A DNA stretch of 64,000 nucleotides from Papio anubis (GCF_008728515.1 NC_044984.1:126103349-126167348), one strand, 5' to 3'. Shown: positions 46,796-58,445, counted from the first letter of the stretch. The notes: a model not told the origin generated them from the sequence alone. A program made the numbers and translations.

Positions 46796-47026
46796 CTTGC
46801 TTTGCTTCTAGCTCCTCCTGGGTAAGTTGAGGCTTCTTCTCCTCAACAACTACACAGGGTGGGGCAACTGCTGGGTTAGTGTTTGCAGCACTACTAGAAC
46901 TTTCTTGGCCTTCTTTGCTTTCTTCATCATCATCACTGTCATCATCTAGCTTAACACGATTTTTTTCCAGGGGAAGCAGATCATTTTCTTTGGCCTTGAT
47001 TGCAAAGCTTATTGGAGCAAAGGAAG
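46796..47026 (-). CDS. SFSWAP: SFSWAP exon E: SFAPISFAIK motif and acidic/Ser segment
   Basis: The 231-bp exon has acceptor 'cctcaatag|CTTCC' and donor AGCAAG|GTTTGT, a non-optimal donor with T at +3. It encodes the end of a split Ala codon, residues 214-289 and one base of the next codon. It opens with SFAPISFAIKAKENDLLPLE, a hydrophobic/basic motif conserved in SWAP-family proteins. A strongly acidic Ser/Asp/Glu tract (KLDDDSDDDEESKEGQESSSS), likely a CK2-type phosphorylation region, follows, then a Val/Pro segment and the start of a Glu/Lys helix (KKPQLTQEELEAKQ). Asp replaces the Glu I remember in human within the acidic run, a conservative change. Confidence 0.95.
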
Positions 47027-47344
47027 CTATTGAGGAAAGGTGAGAATTATGATACATGTTACAGAGTGGAAATCTTTGCAGGCCCTGCTACCCACCTGAG
47101 CACAGGCTGCTGGGAAGGGGATGACCAGCATGGAGCCACATCATACACAGGGTCTCTGGTGGGGACGCCGTGCCATCAGAGCAGACCTGGACAGACGTGC
47201 ACTGCACGGCGTGGGGCTGGGGCAAGCCCCTGAACTGTGCTGTGAGAACGGCACTGACTGGGCACTGCATGGCAAGGGCACACTTGCTGATGCCAGGGCA
47301 GTCACCTGCAATTTTAAATGGCCAATTCTTGTCATTTCTCTCTC

Positions 47345-47635
47345 TTTTTTTTTTGAGATGGAGTCTCGCTCTGTTGCCCAGGCTGGAGTGCACTGGCACG
47401 ATCTTGGCTCACTGCAACCTCTACCTCCCAGGTTCAAGCGATTCTACTGCCTCAGCCTCCCGAGTAGCTGGGATTACAGGCGCCCGCCACCACGCCCGGC
47501 TAAATTTTTGTATTTTTAGTAGAGATGGGGTTTCACCATGTTAGCCAGGATGGTCTTGATATCCTGGCCTTGTGATCCACCCGCCTCAGCCTCCCAAAGC
47601 GCTGGGATTACAGGCATGAGCCACTGTGCCCGGCC
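47345..47635 (-). repeat. Alu element
   Basis: Full-length Alu about 320 bp upstream (on the transcribed strand) of exon E. Confidence 0.92.
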
Positions 47636-47784
47636 TCATTTTTCTTTAAAAAAAAAAAGCTCACGGCTCAGCATATATCTAAATTTGCTTCAGGAGGCAT
47701 ATGATGTGACTCCACTATAAACAGGTCTCTTTCAAAAATTCCCCATGATACAAAATAGCCTTTTCTTACAAACCAAAAATTACA

Positions 47785-47855
47785 GAATCCATGCCTTTAT
47801 TCAGCAAACATTTTTACCTACTTTGTGACAGGCATTATGTTAGACCATTTTCCAC
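47785..47855. repeat. MIR-like scrap
   Basis: 'tattcagcaaacattt...tttgtgacaggcattatg' resembles MIR. Confidence 0.5.
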
Positions 47856-48569
47856 ACCTGTAAGAAAATTTCAAACCCAGCGTAACAAAAATTTAGAAGC
47901 AATCCCTCCTCCTAGAATATCCAGAAAGTTTAATTTAAGGGAAATATGGAGGCCCTGAAGAAAAAAAATCATCTTCCCTGCCCCACCACTCAATGAACAC
48001 AGAGTCCCTTTCTCTTTCAGATGCTGTGATAAATGGCTCTTGACAAGAGCTAACTGGTTGCAATAAGATACAGTATTTTAAAAAACCATTAGTTATTTAT
48101 GAAGAATATTCAAGTAACCCACAATGAAGGGGATGCTAAGTGCACGCAAACCAGGTGACTGAGAGGGAGGTGGGTTCTGGGTAAACAAGGAAGCTTCTGG
48201 AAGGGCTGCAACTTATGTTTGTGATGCTCTGCGGCACGCGGCGGGCTACCTGGCCGGCCCCTGGGGGAGGTCCTCCCGCTTTAGCAATTTACGGCTTCAA
48301 ACCCGGTGTGACGTGAAGTAGACAGTTAAGTATGTGATAGCCCGGACCCTCTGAAATATAACCACTTTTCATCAGCAACTGCCTCAAGGGACAGGGCACA
48401 CACCAAGACACTAATACCGGGAGAGCAGTACTTTATAACGTCAAAATAATAAGGAGCAGGGCTGGCAGCTGAAGCCAGATGATGAGCACATGTGTGGGGC
48501 ATGAGTGGGCATTATATGATATTGTTTTCGTACATGTTTGAGATTTTCCATAAGAAAAAAAAAAAAACT

Positions 48570-48876
48570 GGCCGGGCACAGTGGGTCATGCCTGTAATCC
48601 CAGCACTTTGGGAGGCCGAGGTGGGTGGATCACAAGGTTAGGAGTTCAAGACCAGCCTGGCCAACATCGTGAAATCCTGTCTCTACTAAAAATATACAAA
48701 TTAGCTGGGTGCGGTGGCGGGTGCCTGTAATCCCAGCTACTTGGGAGGCTGAGACAGGAGAATCACTTGAACCCGGGAGGTGGAGGTTACAGTGGGCTGA
48801 GATCACACCACTGCACTGCACCAGCCTGGGCGACAGAGTGAGATTCTGTCTCAAAAAACAAAACAAAAAAAAACAA
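48570..48876 (+). repeat. Alu element
   Basis: Full-length Alu with a '(AAAAC)n' tail. Confidence 0.9.
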
Positions 48877-49041
48877 GGGGCTAGACTAAAACATATCACG
48901 AAATGATTTAATAACAATTATTTCCAAACCATCACCCCAAATTAGAAAAATATGCAATCAACAAATAAGAGTATTAAGATGAACGCTTCTGGAACACTTT
49001 CTAGTGATGCTTATTTCATTTTACATTTTATTTTCTTAATA

Positions 49042-49194
49042 TTTTTTGAGACAGGGTTTCACTGTATTGCCCAGCCTGCAGTGCAGTGGTGCAATCATAG
49101 CTTATTGCAGTCTTGACTTCCTGGCCTCAAGCAATCCTCCTGCCTGAGCCTCCCGAAGTGCTGGGATTACAAGCATGAGCAACTGTGCCCAGCC
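49042..49194 (-). repeat. Partial old Alu
   Basis: About 150 bp, one arm with a fused end. Confidence 0.8.
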
Positions 49195-49206
49195 TCAAGT
49201 AGACAT

Positions 49207-49457
49207 TTTTTGCTTTTTTGAGACAGAGTCTCACTCTGTCGCCCAGGCTGAAGTGCAAAGGCGCAATCTCAGCTCATTGCAACCTCTGCCTCCCAGGTTC
49301 AGACGATTCTCCTGCCTCAGCCTCCCGAGTAGCTGGCATTACAGGAGCTCGCCACCATGCCCAGCTAATTTTTTGTATTTTTAGTAGAGATGGGTTTCAC
49401 CATGTTGGCCAGGCTGGTCTCGAACTCCTGACCTCAGGTGATCCACCTTGTCTGGCC
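49207..49457 (-). repeat. 3'-complete, 5'-truncated Alu with target-site duplication
   Basis: Ends early at 'gatccaccttgtctggcc'. It is flanked by 'tcaagtagacatttt' copies. Confidence 0.88.
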
Positions 49458-49604
49458 TCTCAAGTAGACATTTTAAAGCTAGTATCTATACATACCAAAC
49501 ACAAAGCCAAAACCACAGCTACTTACACTAAGAGTGGCCTATGGCACACGGCCCACAGGCCTCCCTTACTCAGCCTTTACAGCTCCACAGAACGGACACT
49601 GAGA

Positions 49605-49700
49605 GGCTTCCCATTTTATAGATGGGAAAACCGAGGGTGAAAAGATTAAGTAAGTTTCTCATGGTACCTCAGGTCAGTGCAGGGAATGGAATTTTTCAAT
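49605..49700 (+). repeat. MIR-like element
   Basis: 'cattttatagatgggaaaac', 'cgagggtgaaaagattaag' and following bases match the MIR core. Confidence 0.65.
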
Positions 49701-49714
49701 CACAAAATTGTTGC

Positions 49715-50040
49715 TTCTGCCTAGAATCCTCCTTGCAGATCACGTGACAACACATGGAAAGCATGTCCTACCGCTTCAGCGAGTGGTCTCATGCTGCATT
49801 CAGAATAAACCCAGTTCCTTCCCAAGGCTGCCATGTCCCTGCGTGACCGGGGCCATTGCTCCACGTTTGCACTGCCCCTCACCTCTGCTGCCGGCCTGCC
49901 CTCTGCCTGAGAGCTGCCTGCTCTTCTCCTGTCCCTTTCACATTCTTCAAGGACCAGCCCCTACGAGGCCTCCTCAGACAGACCTGCCCCACCTCTTTCC
50001 TGCACACCACTCACTACGATCTGCATTCAGGCGATGACGG
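49715..50040 (+). mobile_element. L2 3'-end fragment
   Basis: 'tgcctagaatcctcc', 'cattcttcaaggaccagcccc' and 'aggcctcctcagacagacctg' follow the L2 order. Confidence 0.65.
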
Positions 50041-50370
50041 CCCACTATCTCCCAGGCAGTGCCAGATGCACGGCTGACATGGCATTGGGTACCCCTGAGT
50101 GAACCCTCCATCTTCCGTAGCAAATAGGTTTCTGCTTTTAAGCTAACAACTCTTATTGCTAACTTCTAACTTCAAAAGTAATATACATTTTCTATGGGAA
50201 ATTTTGAAAGCATATGAGCAAAAAGATCAGCTGCAATCCCAATACGGAAAAAAATCATCTGAACATCATTGGTGGATTCCTCGGCAGAAGTGTACAATGG
50301 TATACGTGTGAAAAATGAGGGCACAGCTCCTTGTTTCATAACCTGCTATTTTCACTTAATAAGCAACTCC

Positions 50371-50668
50371 TTTTTTATTTTTTCTTTGAGACGGAGTTTT
50401 GCTCTTTCACCCAGGCTGGAGTGCAGTGGCGTGATCTAGGCTCACTGCAACCTCCACCTTATAGTTTCAAGTGATTCTCCTGCCTCAGCCTCCCAATTAG
50501 CTGGGACTACAGGTGCCTGCCACCATACCTGGCTGATTTTTGTATTTTTAGTACAGACAGGGTTTCACCATGTTGGCCAGGCTGGTCTCAAACTCCTGAC
50601 TTCGTGATCTGCCCCCCTCGGCCTCCCAAAGTGCTGGGATTACAGGCGTGAGCCACTGTGTCCAGCCC
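50371..50668 (-). repeat. Alu with target-site duplication
   Basis: Full-length Alu. It is flanked by 'agcaactcctt' copies. Confidence 0.92.
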
Positions 50669-50914
50669 CAGCAACTCCTTTCTTTATGTGTAGACACGTT
50701 TCCGTGTCAACTCAGACCACTTAGACAGCAAAAAGTAGTATGGACATGCCAATTCACAATTTACCATAACTGCTTCCAAGCTTTTTTTTTATTTTAAAAA
50801 ACAAACATGCCCTACAACAAACATCCATGTATAGACATCTTGGTAAAACACGTTTCTAGGAGTAGAAGGTCATTTTCATTTAAAATTCAGTCCATATTAC
50901 TGGGTTGTATCAAC

Positions 50915-52275
50915 TTACACTTCAAAATCAGTACTCCCACTGCCCACAGCCTCTCTATCACTGTTCCTTCAAAACCAGTACTCCCACTGCCCACGCGCCT
51001 CTATCATTGTTCCTTCCAAAATCAGGCATCCACTGCCCACAGCCTTCTGGCATTTACCAGAGTTCCTTCGTAAATCAGTGTTCTACCGCCTACAGTCATT
51101 GTTCCTTCAAAATCAGTGCACTGCACTCGCCTCCCACAGCCTCTATCACTGTTCCCAAAATCAGCACTCACTGCTCACAGCCTCTCTGGACATTGTTCCT
51201 TCAAAAATAGTACTCCCACTGCCCACAGCCGATCATTGTTCCTTCAAACCAGTACTCCCACTGCCCACACTGCCCACAGCCTATCATTGTTCCTTCAAAA
51301 CCAGTACTCCCACTGCCCACACTGCCCACAGCCTCTCTATCATTGTTCCTTCAAAACCAGTACTCCCACTGCCCACAGCCTATCATTGTTCCTTCAAACC
51401 ATACCCACTGCTCAGTCTCTACTACCGTTCTTCCAAACCAGTAATTCCCACTGCCCACAGCCTCTTCTATCATTGTTCTTCAAACTAGTACTCCCACTGC
51501 TCACAGCCTCAACCTTCCAAACTACTCCCACCGCCCACAGTTTCGACATCGTTCCAAACCAGCATCTCACCGCCCGGCAGCCTCGCATTGTTCCTTCAAA
51601 ACCAGTAATTCACCTCGCCCACAGCCTCGTCGTTCCTTCAAACCGTACCCCACCGTCGCAGCCTCTATTATCATTCCTTCAAACTGCACCCCACCGCCCA
51701 CAGCCTCAATACCGTCCCTTTCCAAACCAGCACCCACTGCCCACAGCCTCTACGGTCATCTTTCCAAACCAGTAATTCCACCGTCGCACAGCCTTCTTAT
51801 CATTGTTCCAAACCAGCACTCCCACCGCCCACAGCCTCTTTATCATTGTTCTTCTGTGTACTCCCACCGCCTACAGCCTATCATTGCCTTCTAAACCAGT
51901 AATTCCCGCCCAGCTCTCTATTGTTCTTAAACTAGTACTCTACCGCATTATTGTCTTTTCAAACCAGTATCCCATTCGCCTGTCAGCTCCCGCATTGTTC
52001 TTCCAAATCAGTACCGACCACAGCCGACCATTGTTCCAAACTATAATCGACCGTCTACAGCCTCTGACGCTGTTCCTTCCAAAACCATCACCGCTCTGAC
52101 CCTTCCAAAATAGTACCCACCGCCCACAGCTTCCCATCATTTGCCTTCAAACCAGCAGTATCACCGCCTGCCAGCCTTCATCATTGTTCCTTCCAAACCA
52201 GTAATCTCACCTGCCCATTAGCCGCCTATTTTCGTTCCTTAAACCAGTGTTCCCACTCGCCTGCCAGCCTATCAT
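50915..52275. repeat. ~1.35-kb VNTR, ~47-bp unit, degenerate
   Basis: Roughly 28 copies of a unit built from CCTTCAAAACCAGTACTCCC, ACTGCCCACAGCCTCTCTAT and CATTGTT. The left half is well preserved. From about 51380 rightward single-base deletions and CpG-bearing variants accumulate, and unit lengths become irregular. A 'CACTGCCCA' sub-duplication appears in two units near 51270 and 51320. Confidence 0.93.
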
Positions 52276-52419
52276 TGCTGCTTCTTTGTAAATCCGATTG
52301 ATCGAGGCAAAAATAAAACCGTTAATTGAGGATATATTGAAAAAGAGTATTTACTTTGGCCATCGATTTTCTTGAACCACCTTTCATGTCCTTTTGTCTT
52401 ATTTCAGGCTTGCGGATCA

Positions 52420-53170
52420 CCCTTTCATTGATTTCATAAAGCTCTTTCATGATGTTAACTTTATTTTAGCAATTACTGCCATTTGCATTGCCCTTTAACT
52501 TTATTCAGGCCAAGCCCCCATTAGACCTACTAATCTTTCCCCATGATTTACAGCTTCAGTTCTTAGACACTTCTTTCCAGCTCCAAGATTATTTCAAAAA
52601 ATTACCTTTATATGATTCTACTTTTCTAGTTTTATTTTTCACATTTAAATACTGGATTTATATGGAATTATGGTTGTCAAATATGTGATGTCTTATTATT
52701 TTTCAAAACGGAGAGCCTGTTTTTCCAACATCAATTACTGTTATACTAAAGAAGTTTCATCATAAAAATGTGAGAGAATGTTGCTGCTTTCTCAGCATCT
52801 GAGAAAGCCATTCATCTGTTAATATGATAAACTATACTAGAAGATCTTCTCATTTTGTGACATACTGGGATTCCTGGAACAATCCTACTTGCTCATAACT
52901 TATTACTATTTTCATACATAGCTGAATTCAGTTTCATATCTTAACATCTATACTTGTAAGTGATCGTGGTCTACAGATTGCCAAGCTTTGAGAGCTTCAT
53001 TCTTTTCCATCTTTCTTAATGCTCTGGAGTGGCTTTAATGATGTAGGCGTTCTATTTCTTGAGGGTGAATTAACTTGACCTTTAATTTGTCTTGGCTGAC
53101 TGCCTGGGTTTAGAGGTATTTCACTAACCAATTATTTTCAAAATTCTTTCAGGTCTATAGATCTATGTCG
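52420..53170 (-). mobile_element. Probable degraded L1 ORF2 fragment
   Basis: 'ttaatatgataaactatac', 'gggattcctggaacaatcc' and 'acttgctcataac' resemble antisense L1 ORF2 landmarks, very diverged. Confidence 0.45.
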
Positions 53171-53299
53171 GTTCCTTATTTATGAAATAATTTCAGCAAC
53201 TCATGTTTTCTTAGAAAATGATATTTTTCACTGATTTTCAAATTCATTCAAATTTGAAATAATATATGTTCTTCATATACTTTAAAGATACCTATAATT

Positions 53300-53697
53300 T
53301 TTTTCCTCTGTCACACACGCTGGAATGCAGTGGCGTGGTCTTGCCTCACTGCAACCTCCATCTCCCAGGCTCAAACAATCCTCCCACCTTAGCCTCCAAG
53401 TAGCTGGGAGCACAATGTGTGCCACCAAGCCTGGTTAATTTAATTTTTTTGGTCTCACGATATTGTCCAGGCTGGTTTCTACCTCCCAGGCTTAAGTGAT
53501 CCTCCCACTTCACAGCCTCTGTGAGGAGCTGGTGCTACAGGCATGCGCCACTATGCCTGGCTACATTTTTGTAATTTTAGCAGAGACGGGGTTTTGTCAT
53601 GTTGCCCAGGCTGGTCTCGAACTCTTGGACTCAAGCGATCTGCCTGCCCTGGCCTCTCTGTGTGCTGGGATTATGGGCGTGAGCCACCACACTCCAC
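53300..53697 (-). repeat. Old Alu-derived composite
   Basis: Three diverged arm-like units in a row, longer than one Alu. Probably two overlapping old insertions. Confidence 0.75.
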
Positions 53698-55685
53698 AGC
53701 AATTTATTTCTAAGCAATCTTTTCCACGTCTGATAATCAGTAGCACAAGTTTTACATTTTCAGTTTTGTAGAATACAAATTAGAGACAAAGATTTTTCTC
53801 CTGTTACGCAGTCTGTTTCAGAGATGCCCACATGCCTGGAGGCTCAGCTGTGTCTTCCGAACTTTGGAATCTCTGTGGGCGCAATGACATTTCTGTCTCC
53901 GCATCTATTCAAAGAGAGGCTGGCCTGTGCTTTTGAGAACTGAGAGTTAGCATGAGTTTTGTCAGATACTGAGTAGATCTCTGTTCAAGTGTCTCAGGCT
54001 TGGGTGGATGGAGACGGGAAACTTCTGGGTGTGCTGTTTTGTCTGCCAGGTGCCAGGACAATCAGGGAGGTGTGGAGAAGGCCATGCTGGTTGGCAGCAG
54101 CCTTGTGTGCAGGGCTGCTCCTCTGCGAGCCCCACAGCTGGCAGGGGTCAGGCGCCTTCCCTGGGCTCACAACCCCTCTCCACGCCCCATAGCTGGCTGC
54201 GTCAGGCGCCTTCCCTGTGCTCACAAACCCTGGGGCAGGAGGCAGGTTCGGGCTGTGGTTTCTTTCTGGGGTGTGAGAATGGATGAGGTACTGCTGCCTC
54301 TGGGATGCTCCCAGCTTGTTCCAGCCTCCTGACCACCCCTCTGTGGCTGACGGTCGACTCCCCTGGGGTCACCGCCCTGAGTCTCAAGGGCACTTCTCTG
54401 CGAGCTCCAGGTGTGCTGCCTTACCCTGACATACAGACAGTACCTCCCCCTGCTTTCTAGAGCAATAGCCATTTTCATCCTCTACGTATTACAATCCTTT
54501 GGTTATTCCAATGAGAGTCTGTGGATGGCCGGGAAGGGTGAGAGATGGATCATTTGTGCTCAGGTAACCTCCTGGAATGAGGCCCAAAGACACACACAGT
54601 GAATGGCCAGTTAGCAGTTCATCCACGCGGGTTTGGTTTTGCTGAATGATCACCATTCTCATACAGCAAGGCGTCTTTATGCAAAGAATGGTCCTCTTAC
54701 CACCCCAGCCTACTTCCTCAATCTCTCGTCTCCACTCCGCCTTTCCTTCTAACCCAAGAGCTGTCACCTCGCCCCACTGCCACACCTGTCACACTCCATT
54801 CCAGGCCACCAATGCCACCAGAAATCTCTGAAGTCGCTCCAGTGGCTTAATTGCATCACAAAGTCACCAGACTGGATAAAGTTATTCTGCTGACCTGAAA
54901 CCTGTCAGATGTACCGGCCCCTCCCCCAAAGGGCACGCCTGGACAAGCTGGCCAAGGCTCCTTCACCAGCCACCCCCCTAGTCACTGCTGACTACCTACC
55001 ACATCTCAGCACAGGGCCGGGCAGCTCGCACCACGGCGCTCCTGCCTAGGGCTGCACCCCCGCCTCGGTGCCTCCCGTTCCTCTCGCAACACCAGCTGAA
55101 CGCCTCTCCTCCACAGAACCTCCCTCCCGCGGGGGAGCCCACCGCTGCTCCACACGGGCTTCCATGAGGCTCCTGGCTACGGCGCCTGCTCTGGCCTTTG
55201 CTTCTGTCTGCTTTTTAATTGCACTGGCTTTTTATTTTTACGTGCATGTGTGTCCTGCGACATGAAAGTCTCCCTCCAAGAACATAATAAAGTAACTGAA
55301 ATCGAGTGAGCGAAGTATCGCCTGGCAGAGATTCTCAAGGAACCTGCTTTGACAAATAAGTAAATGAATTTCATTGGTACAACAGTTTGCATATAAATAG
55401 CTTCAGAAGTCCCAGGGAGTATGAAGGATTATTTGAAACTTTCTGCAAACGTCCAGTACAGTGAACAGACTGTTAAACAGACACATACCTAAGGGCTGCT
55501 CACACCCACGTTACCTCCAGTGCCACGCTAGGCAAGCACGACACAGCGCAGAAGGCGGAGGTTTCGCCGCAGCCACCTGCGGGGGCCGCCAACCCCAACC
55601 CAGCCTGCAGGTGAGGTCGCCGAGGATCCTGAGCTTGCCGACTTACGGTGGAAGGTGCAAGGCCAACATGCAAGTGGCAGCGTAC

Positions 55686-55857
55686 CTTTCACCAGCTTCC
55701 CGTCCGGGACGGTCTTACTGGACGACGCCTCCTTCTTCCCGCCTGAGCCTGCCCGTGCTCCCACCTCGGCCGTGTCTTCAGGCGCGCCGTCCTCCCCAGT
55801 GTCACTCGGCTTCTCAGGAGCAGAGTCTGTGGGAGCCTCTTCCGGTGCGGACACAGC
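55686..55857 (-). CDS. SFSWAP: SFSWAP exon D: acidic Ala/Glu/Pro linker
   Basis: The 172-bp exon has acceptor 'catctctag|GCTGTG' and donor TGAAAG|GTACGC. It encodes residues 156-212 plus the first base of the next Ala codon. The sequence is Ala/Glu/Pro/Asp-rich (AVSAPEEAPTDSAPEKPSD...) and then turns basic and Ser-rich (GSGGKKEASSSKTVPDGKLVK). It has no recognisable fold and is likely disordered. It is G+C-rich with many CpGs, unlike its introns. Two Thr codons stand where I recall Ala in human (SDTGED, EDTAEV), consistent with CpG decay and with a non-human primate. Confidence 0.95.
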
Positions 55858-56489
55858 CTAGAGATGAAATGTCACTATAAACTGTCAGCAAGAAATTATA
55901 CAGACATTTTCAAAAAAGAGAGATGTATATGGTATGTATGTTTCACTGGACAACGGCAACTGTACATTACTGCCCAAGCAGCACTGGGAATAGACTTCCA
56001 TATCCAGATCGGCTATTTTTTCTTACAATAGAATATATCAAAGAGGAGCAGAAGATTTTCTCCTGTCTGAAAAAACACTATACTCTTTGAAGCCCTAATA
56101 CTGCCTTGGGAACCAATCTTCGGTACCTTTTCTTTGGACGCTGATTACTGAGAATTCTTTAAAAATACCAAATTATCCCCATCACCTACAGAGGAGTCAG
56201 TTTCTTTCAGTGTGGGCCATGCCATCGGAGATAAAGGTCTGAAGAAATCTCCTGAGAAGCAAGGTCCATGTCATCTCTTCACCACAACTGGCTTTACAAA
56301 AATGTCAGGGTGTCTGTATAACTGAGAAGAGCAGAGCAAAGGCAGAAGACGGGGCTGCGGGACAAAAAGCACTTCCAAGGACACCAGCACCACGCCGGGG
56401 ACCTGGTGAGGGGGAAGGGCGTGCAGGAGCAGGCAGAGACCATGCTGCAGGACACCCCCAGCAGCAGCTGGCCAGCTGTGAGGCGCCCA

Positions 56490-56493
56490 CATA

Positions 56494-56515
<22 letters not shown>
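56490..56515. repeat. (AT)n microsatellite
   Basis: About 13 AT/TA dinucleotides abutting the T-run of the next Alu. Confidence 0.93.
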
Positions 56516-56524
<9 letters not shown>

Positions 56525-56819
56525 TCTTTTTTCTTTTTTGAGAGAGTCTCACTCTGTTGCCCAGGCTGGAGTGCAGTGGCAAGATCTCTGCTCACCGCAA
56601 GCTCTGCCCCCCGGGATTCATGCCATTCTCCTGCCTCAGCCTCCCAAGTAGCTGGGACTGCAGGCATCTGCTGCCACGCCTGGCTAATTTTTTGTATTTT
56701 TAGCAGAGATGGGGTTTCACTATGTTAGCCAGGATGGTCTCGATCTCCTGACCTCATGATCCATCCGCCCTGGCCTCCCAAAGTGCTGGGATTACAGGCA
56801 TGAGCCACCGTACCTGGCC
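56516..56819 (-). repeat. Alu element
   Basis: Full-length Alu in intron C-D. Confidence 0.9.
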
Positions 56820-57180
56820 ATATTTTATATATTTCATACATGTTAACACAACACATGCAGGGTACTCAGCTGTCAGGAAATGTAGCTAAAAACTGTAGAC
56901 AGCCAAAACATCGAACAGCTGAAGGAACAGGATTTTTTTTGTTTAGAATGTGCTGGACAAACAATCATCAGTACTGTGAATGTGGGCAGATGTTTTCAAT
57001 AGATCAAGTTCCAGAGCTAAGGGGGACGTGAAAGATGGAGTATGCCAGACACACATTAAAGAAAGGTGAAGAATCACCCAGCCCTTTCACCTGTAGGAGA
57101 ATAAACAGAAAGTGACTTCTGATCTGGAAGGCAGAGCCACCTGTAACAGCTTCACGGCCTCCCTGTGTTCAGACACGTAC

Positions 57181-57274
57181 CTGCGTGCTATCGCCCCCTT
57201 CTTTCTGGAGGAAGAACTGCTTCTTAAACTCATAATAGGCATTATACTGGTGCCATGGCTGCAGGAATTCAAAT
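57181..57274 (-). CDS. SFSWAP: SFSWAP exon C: second half of SURP2 domain
   Basis: The 94-bp exon has acceptor 'ctgctcag|ATTTG' and a strong donor GCAG|GTACGT. It completes the split Arg codon and encodes residues 125-155, ending on a codon boundary. FEFLQPWHQYNAYYEFKK is the most conserved part of the SURP fold. The F-x-F-L and H-x-Y-N-x-Y-Y residues pack the helical core and resemble the F-L/H-P-Y-Y pattern of SF3A1 SURP domains. The exon ends ...GGDSTQ; I remember Met where Thr is encoded here (ACG) in human. At 94 nt, skipping it would destroy SURP2 and shift the frame, so alternative skipping would switch the gene off. Opposite-strand Alus lie on both sides of it. Confidence 0.96.
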
Positions 57275-57354
57275 CTGAGCAGAAGGAGAAAGAAAATGGG
57301 TCATTTACCAACATAAGCACACTGAAGTAACAACAGGCCCTGTTCTCCTAGCTC

Positions 57355-57475
57355 TTTACTGATCTCCACAACCCCACAAGGTGGTTACTATTACAGCTAC
57401 TCATAGACGAGGGAGACGGCATACAAGGGGTCGAAATCGCTTGCCCGGGGTTACACAGGTCACACTACAAACTGA
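57355..57475 (+). repeat. MIR-like element
   Basis: 'cacaaggtggttactattac', 'gacgagggagacggcata' and 'cttgcccggggttacacag' fit the MIR core order. Confidence 0.7.
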
Positions 57476-57617
57476 CAACATATTTTTAGGCTTTACTAGC
57501 ACTGAAGCATGGGACATTACTTGGTTTTTAAAAAGAAGGGTTTGTGTCTAGATTTTTAAGGCAGATTCTTGAAAACCATGAATTATAGGCTTTTATTTTA
57601 GGTAGCTTCAAAATTCT

Positions 57618-57913
57618 TTTTTTTTTTTTTTGAGATGGAGTCTCGCTCTGTCGCCCAGGCTGGAGTGCAGTGGCCGGATCTCAGCTCACTGCAAGCTCTG
57701 ACTCCCAGGTTTATGCCATTCTCCTGCCTCAGCCTCCCAAGTAGCTGGGACTACAGGCGCCCGCCACCTCGCCCGGCTAGTTTTTTGTATTTTTTAGTAG
57801 AGACGGGGTTTCACCGTATTAGCCAGGATGGTCTTGATCTCCTGACCTCGTGATCCGCCCGTCTTGGCCTCCCAAAGTGCTGGGATTACAGGCTTGAGCC
57901 ACCGCGCCCGGCC
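57618..57913 (-). repeat. Young AluY, AluYR-like, with target-site duplication
   Basis: Low divergence. It is flanked by 'caaaattctt' and carries 'gtggccggatctcag'. Confidence 0.92.
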
Positions 57914-58030
57914 CAAAATTCTTACTTAAAAAATGAAACAAACAAAAAACAGGTAACATAATTTAAAAACACCACCCCAAGTCTAAGCAATTTAACAAGC
58001 CAATTAAAAAATGTATTTATCTAAAGACAT

Positions 58031-58317
58031 TGGTTGGGTGTGGTGGCTCATGCCTGTAATCCTAGCACTTTGGAAGGCCGAGGCAAGTGGATCACTTGAG
58101 GTCAGGAGTTTGAGACCAGCCTGGCCAACACAGTGAAACCCTGTCTCTACTAAAATACAAAAATTAGCCAGGCGTGGTGGTGCGCACCTGTAGTCCCAGT
58201 TACTTGGAAGGCTGAGACAGGAGAATTGCTTGGGCCCAGGAGGTAGAGGTTGCAGTGAGCCGAGATCACGCCACTGCACTCCAGCCTGGGTGACACAGCG
58301 AGACTCCATCTCAAAAA
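58031..58317 (+). repeat. Alu with target-site duplication
   Basis: Full-length Alu opposite in orientation to its neighbour. It is flanked by 'aaagacatt' copies. Confidence 0.9.
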
Positions 58318-58445
58318 AGACATTTGAACCAAGAAAAGGATTAAAAATACATAAAAAAAATTCATTCTGTACCTACATTTTTTAAAAAAGGCTAAACGAA
58401 ATCCCCAAATGCCATATACCTAACATACAAAATTCTTCTTCTGAC

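Larger units (their letters stand above)
47027..55685 (-). other. SFSWAP: SFSWAP intron D-E (8659 bp)
   Basis: Holds six full or partial Alus, an L2 piece, MIR pieces and the large ~47-bp-unit VNTR (50915-52275). A probable degraded L1 follows it (52420-53170), and two Alu-derived fragments lie near 53.3-53.7 kb. 47640-48570 and 53700-55685 are mostly unassigned. A small imperfect tandem duplication (GGTCAGGCGCCTTCCCTG-like, twice) lies at 54128-54231. 54950-55310 weakly resembles an L2 3' end. Confidence 0.75.
55858..57180 (-). other. SFSWAP: SFSWAP intron C-D (1323 bp)
   Basis: Contains one minus-strand Alu (56516-56819) directly abutting an (AT)n run at 56490-56516. The remainder is unassigned. 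Confidence 0.85.
57275..58445 (-). other. SFSWAP: SFSWAP intron B-C (1171 bp) with inverted Alu pair
   Basis: Half of this intron is two Alus in opposite orientation, at 57618-57913 (minus) and 58031-58317 (plus), separated by about 117 bp. A MIR-like piece lies at 57355-57475. Confidence 0.85.

Noticed and set aside
50807..52099. Long plus-strand frames with Ser/Leu/Pro repeats
   Set aside because: Translation of the 47-bp VNTR, which switches frame with every indel.
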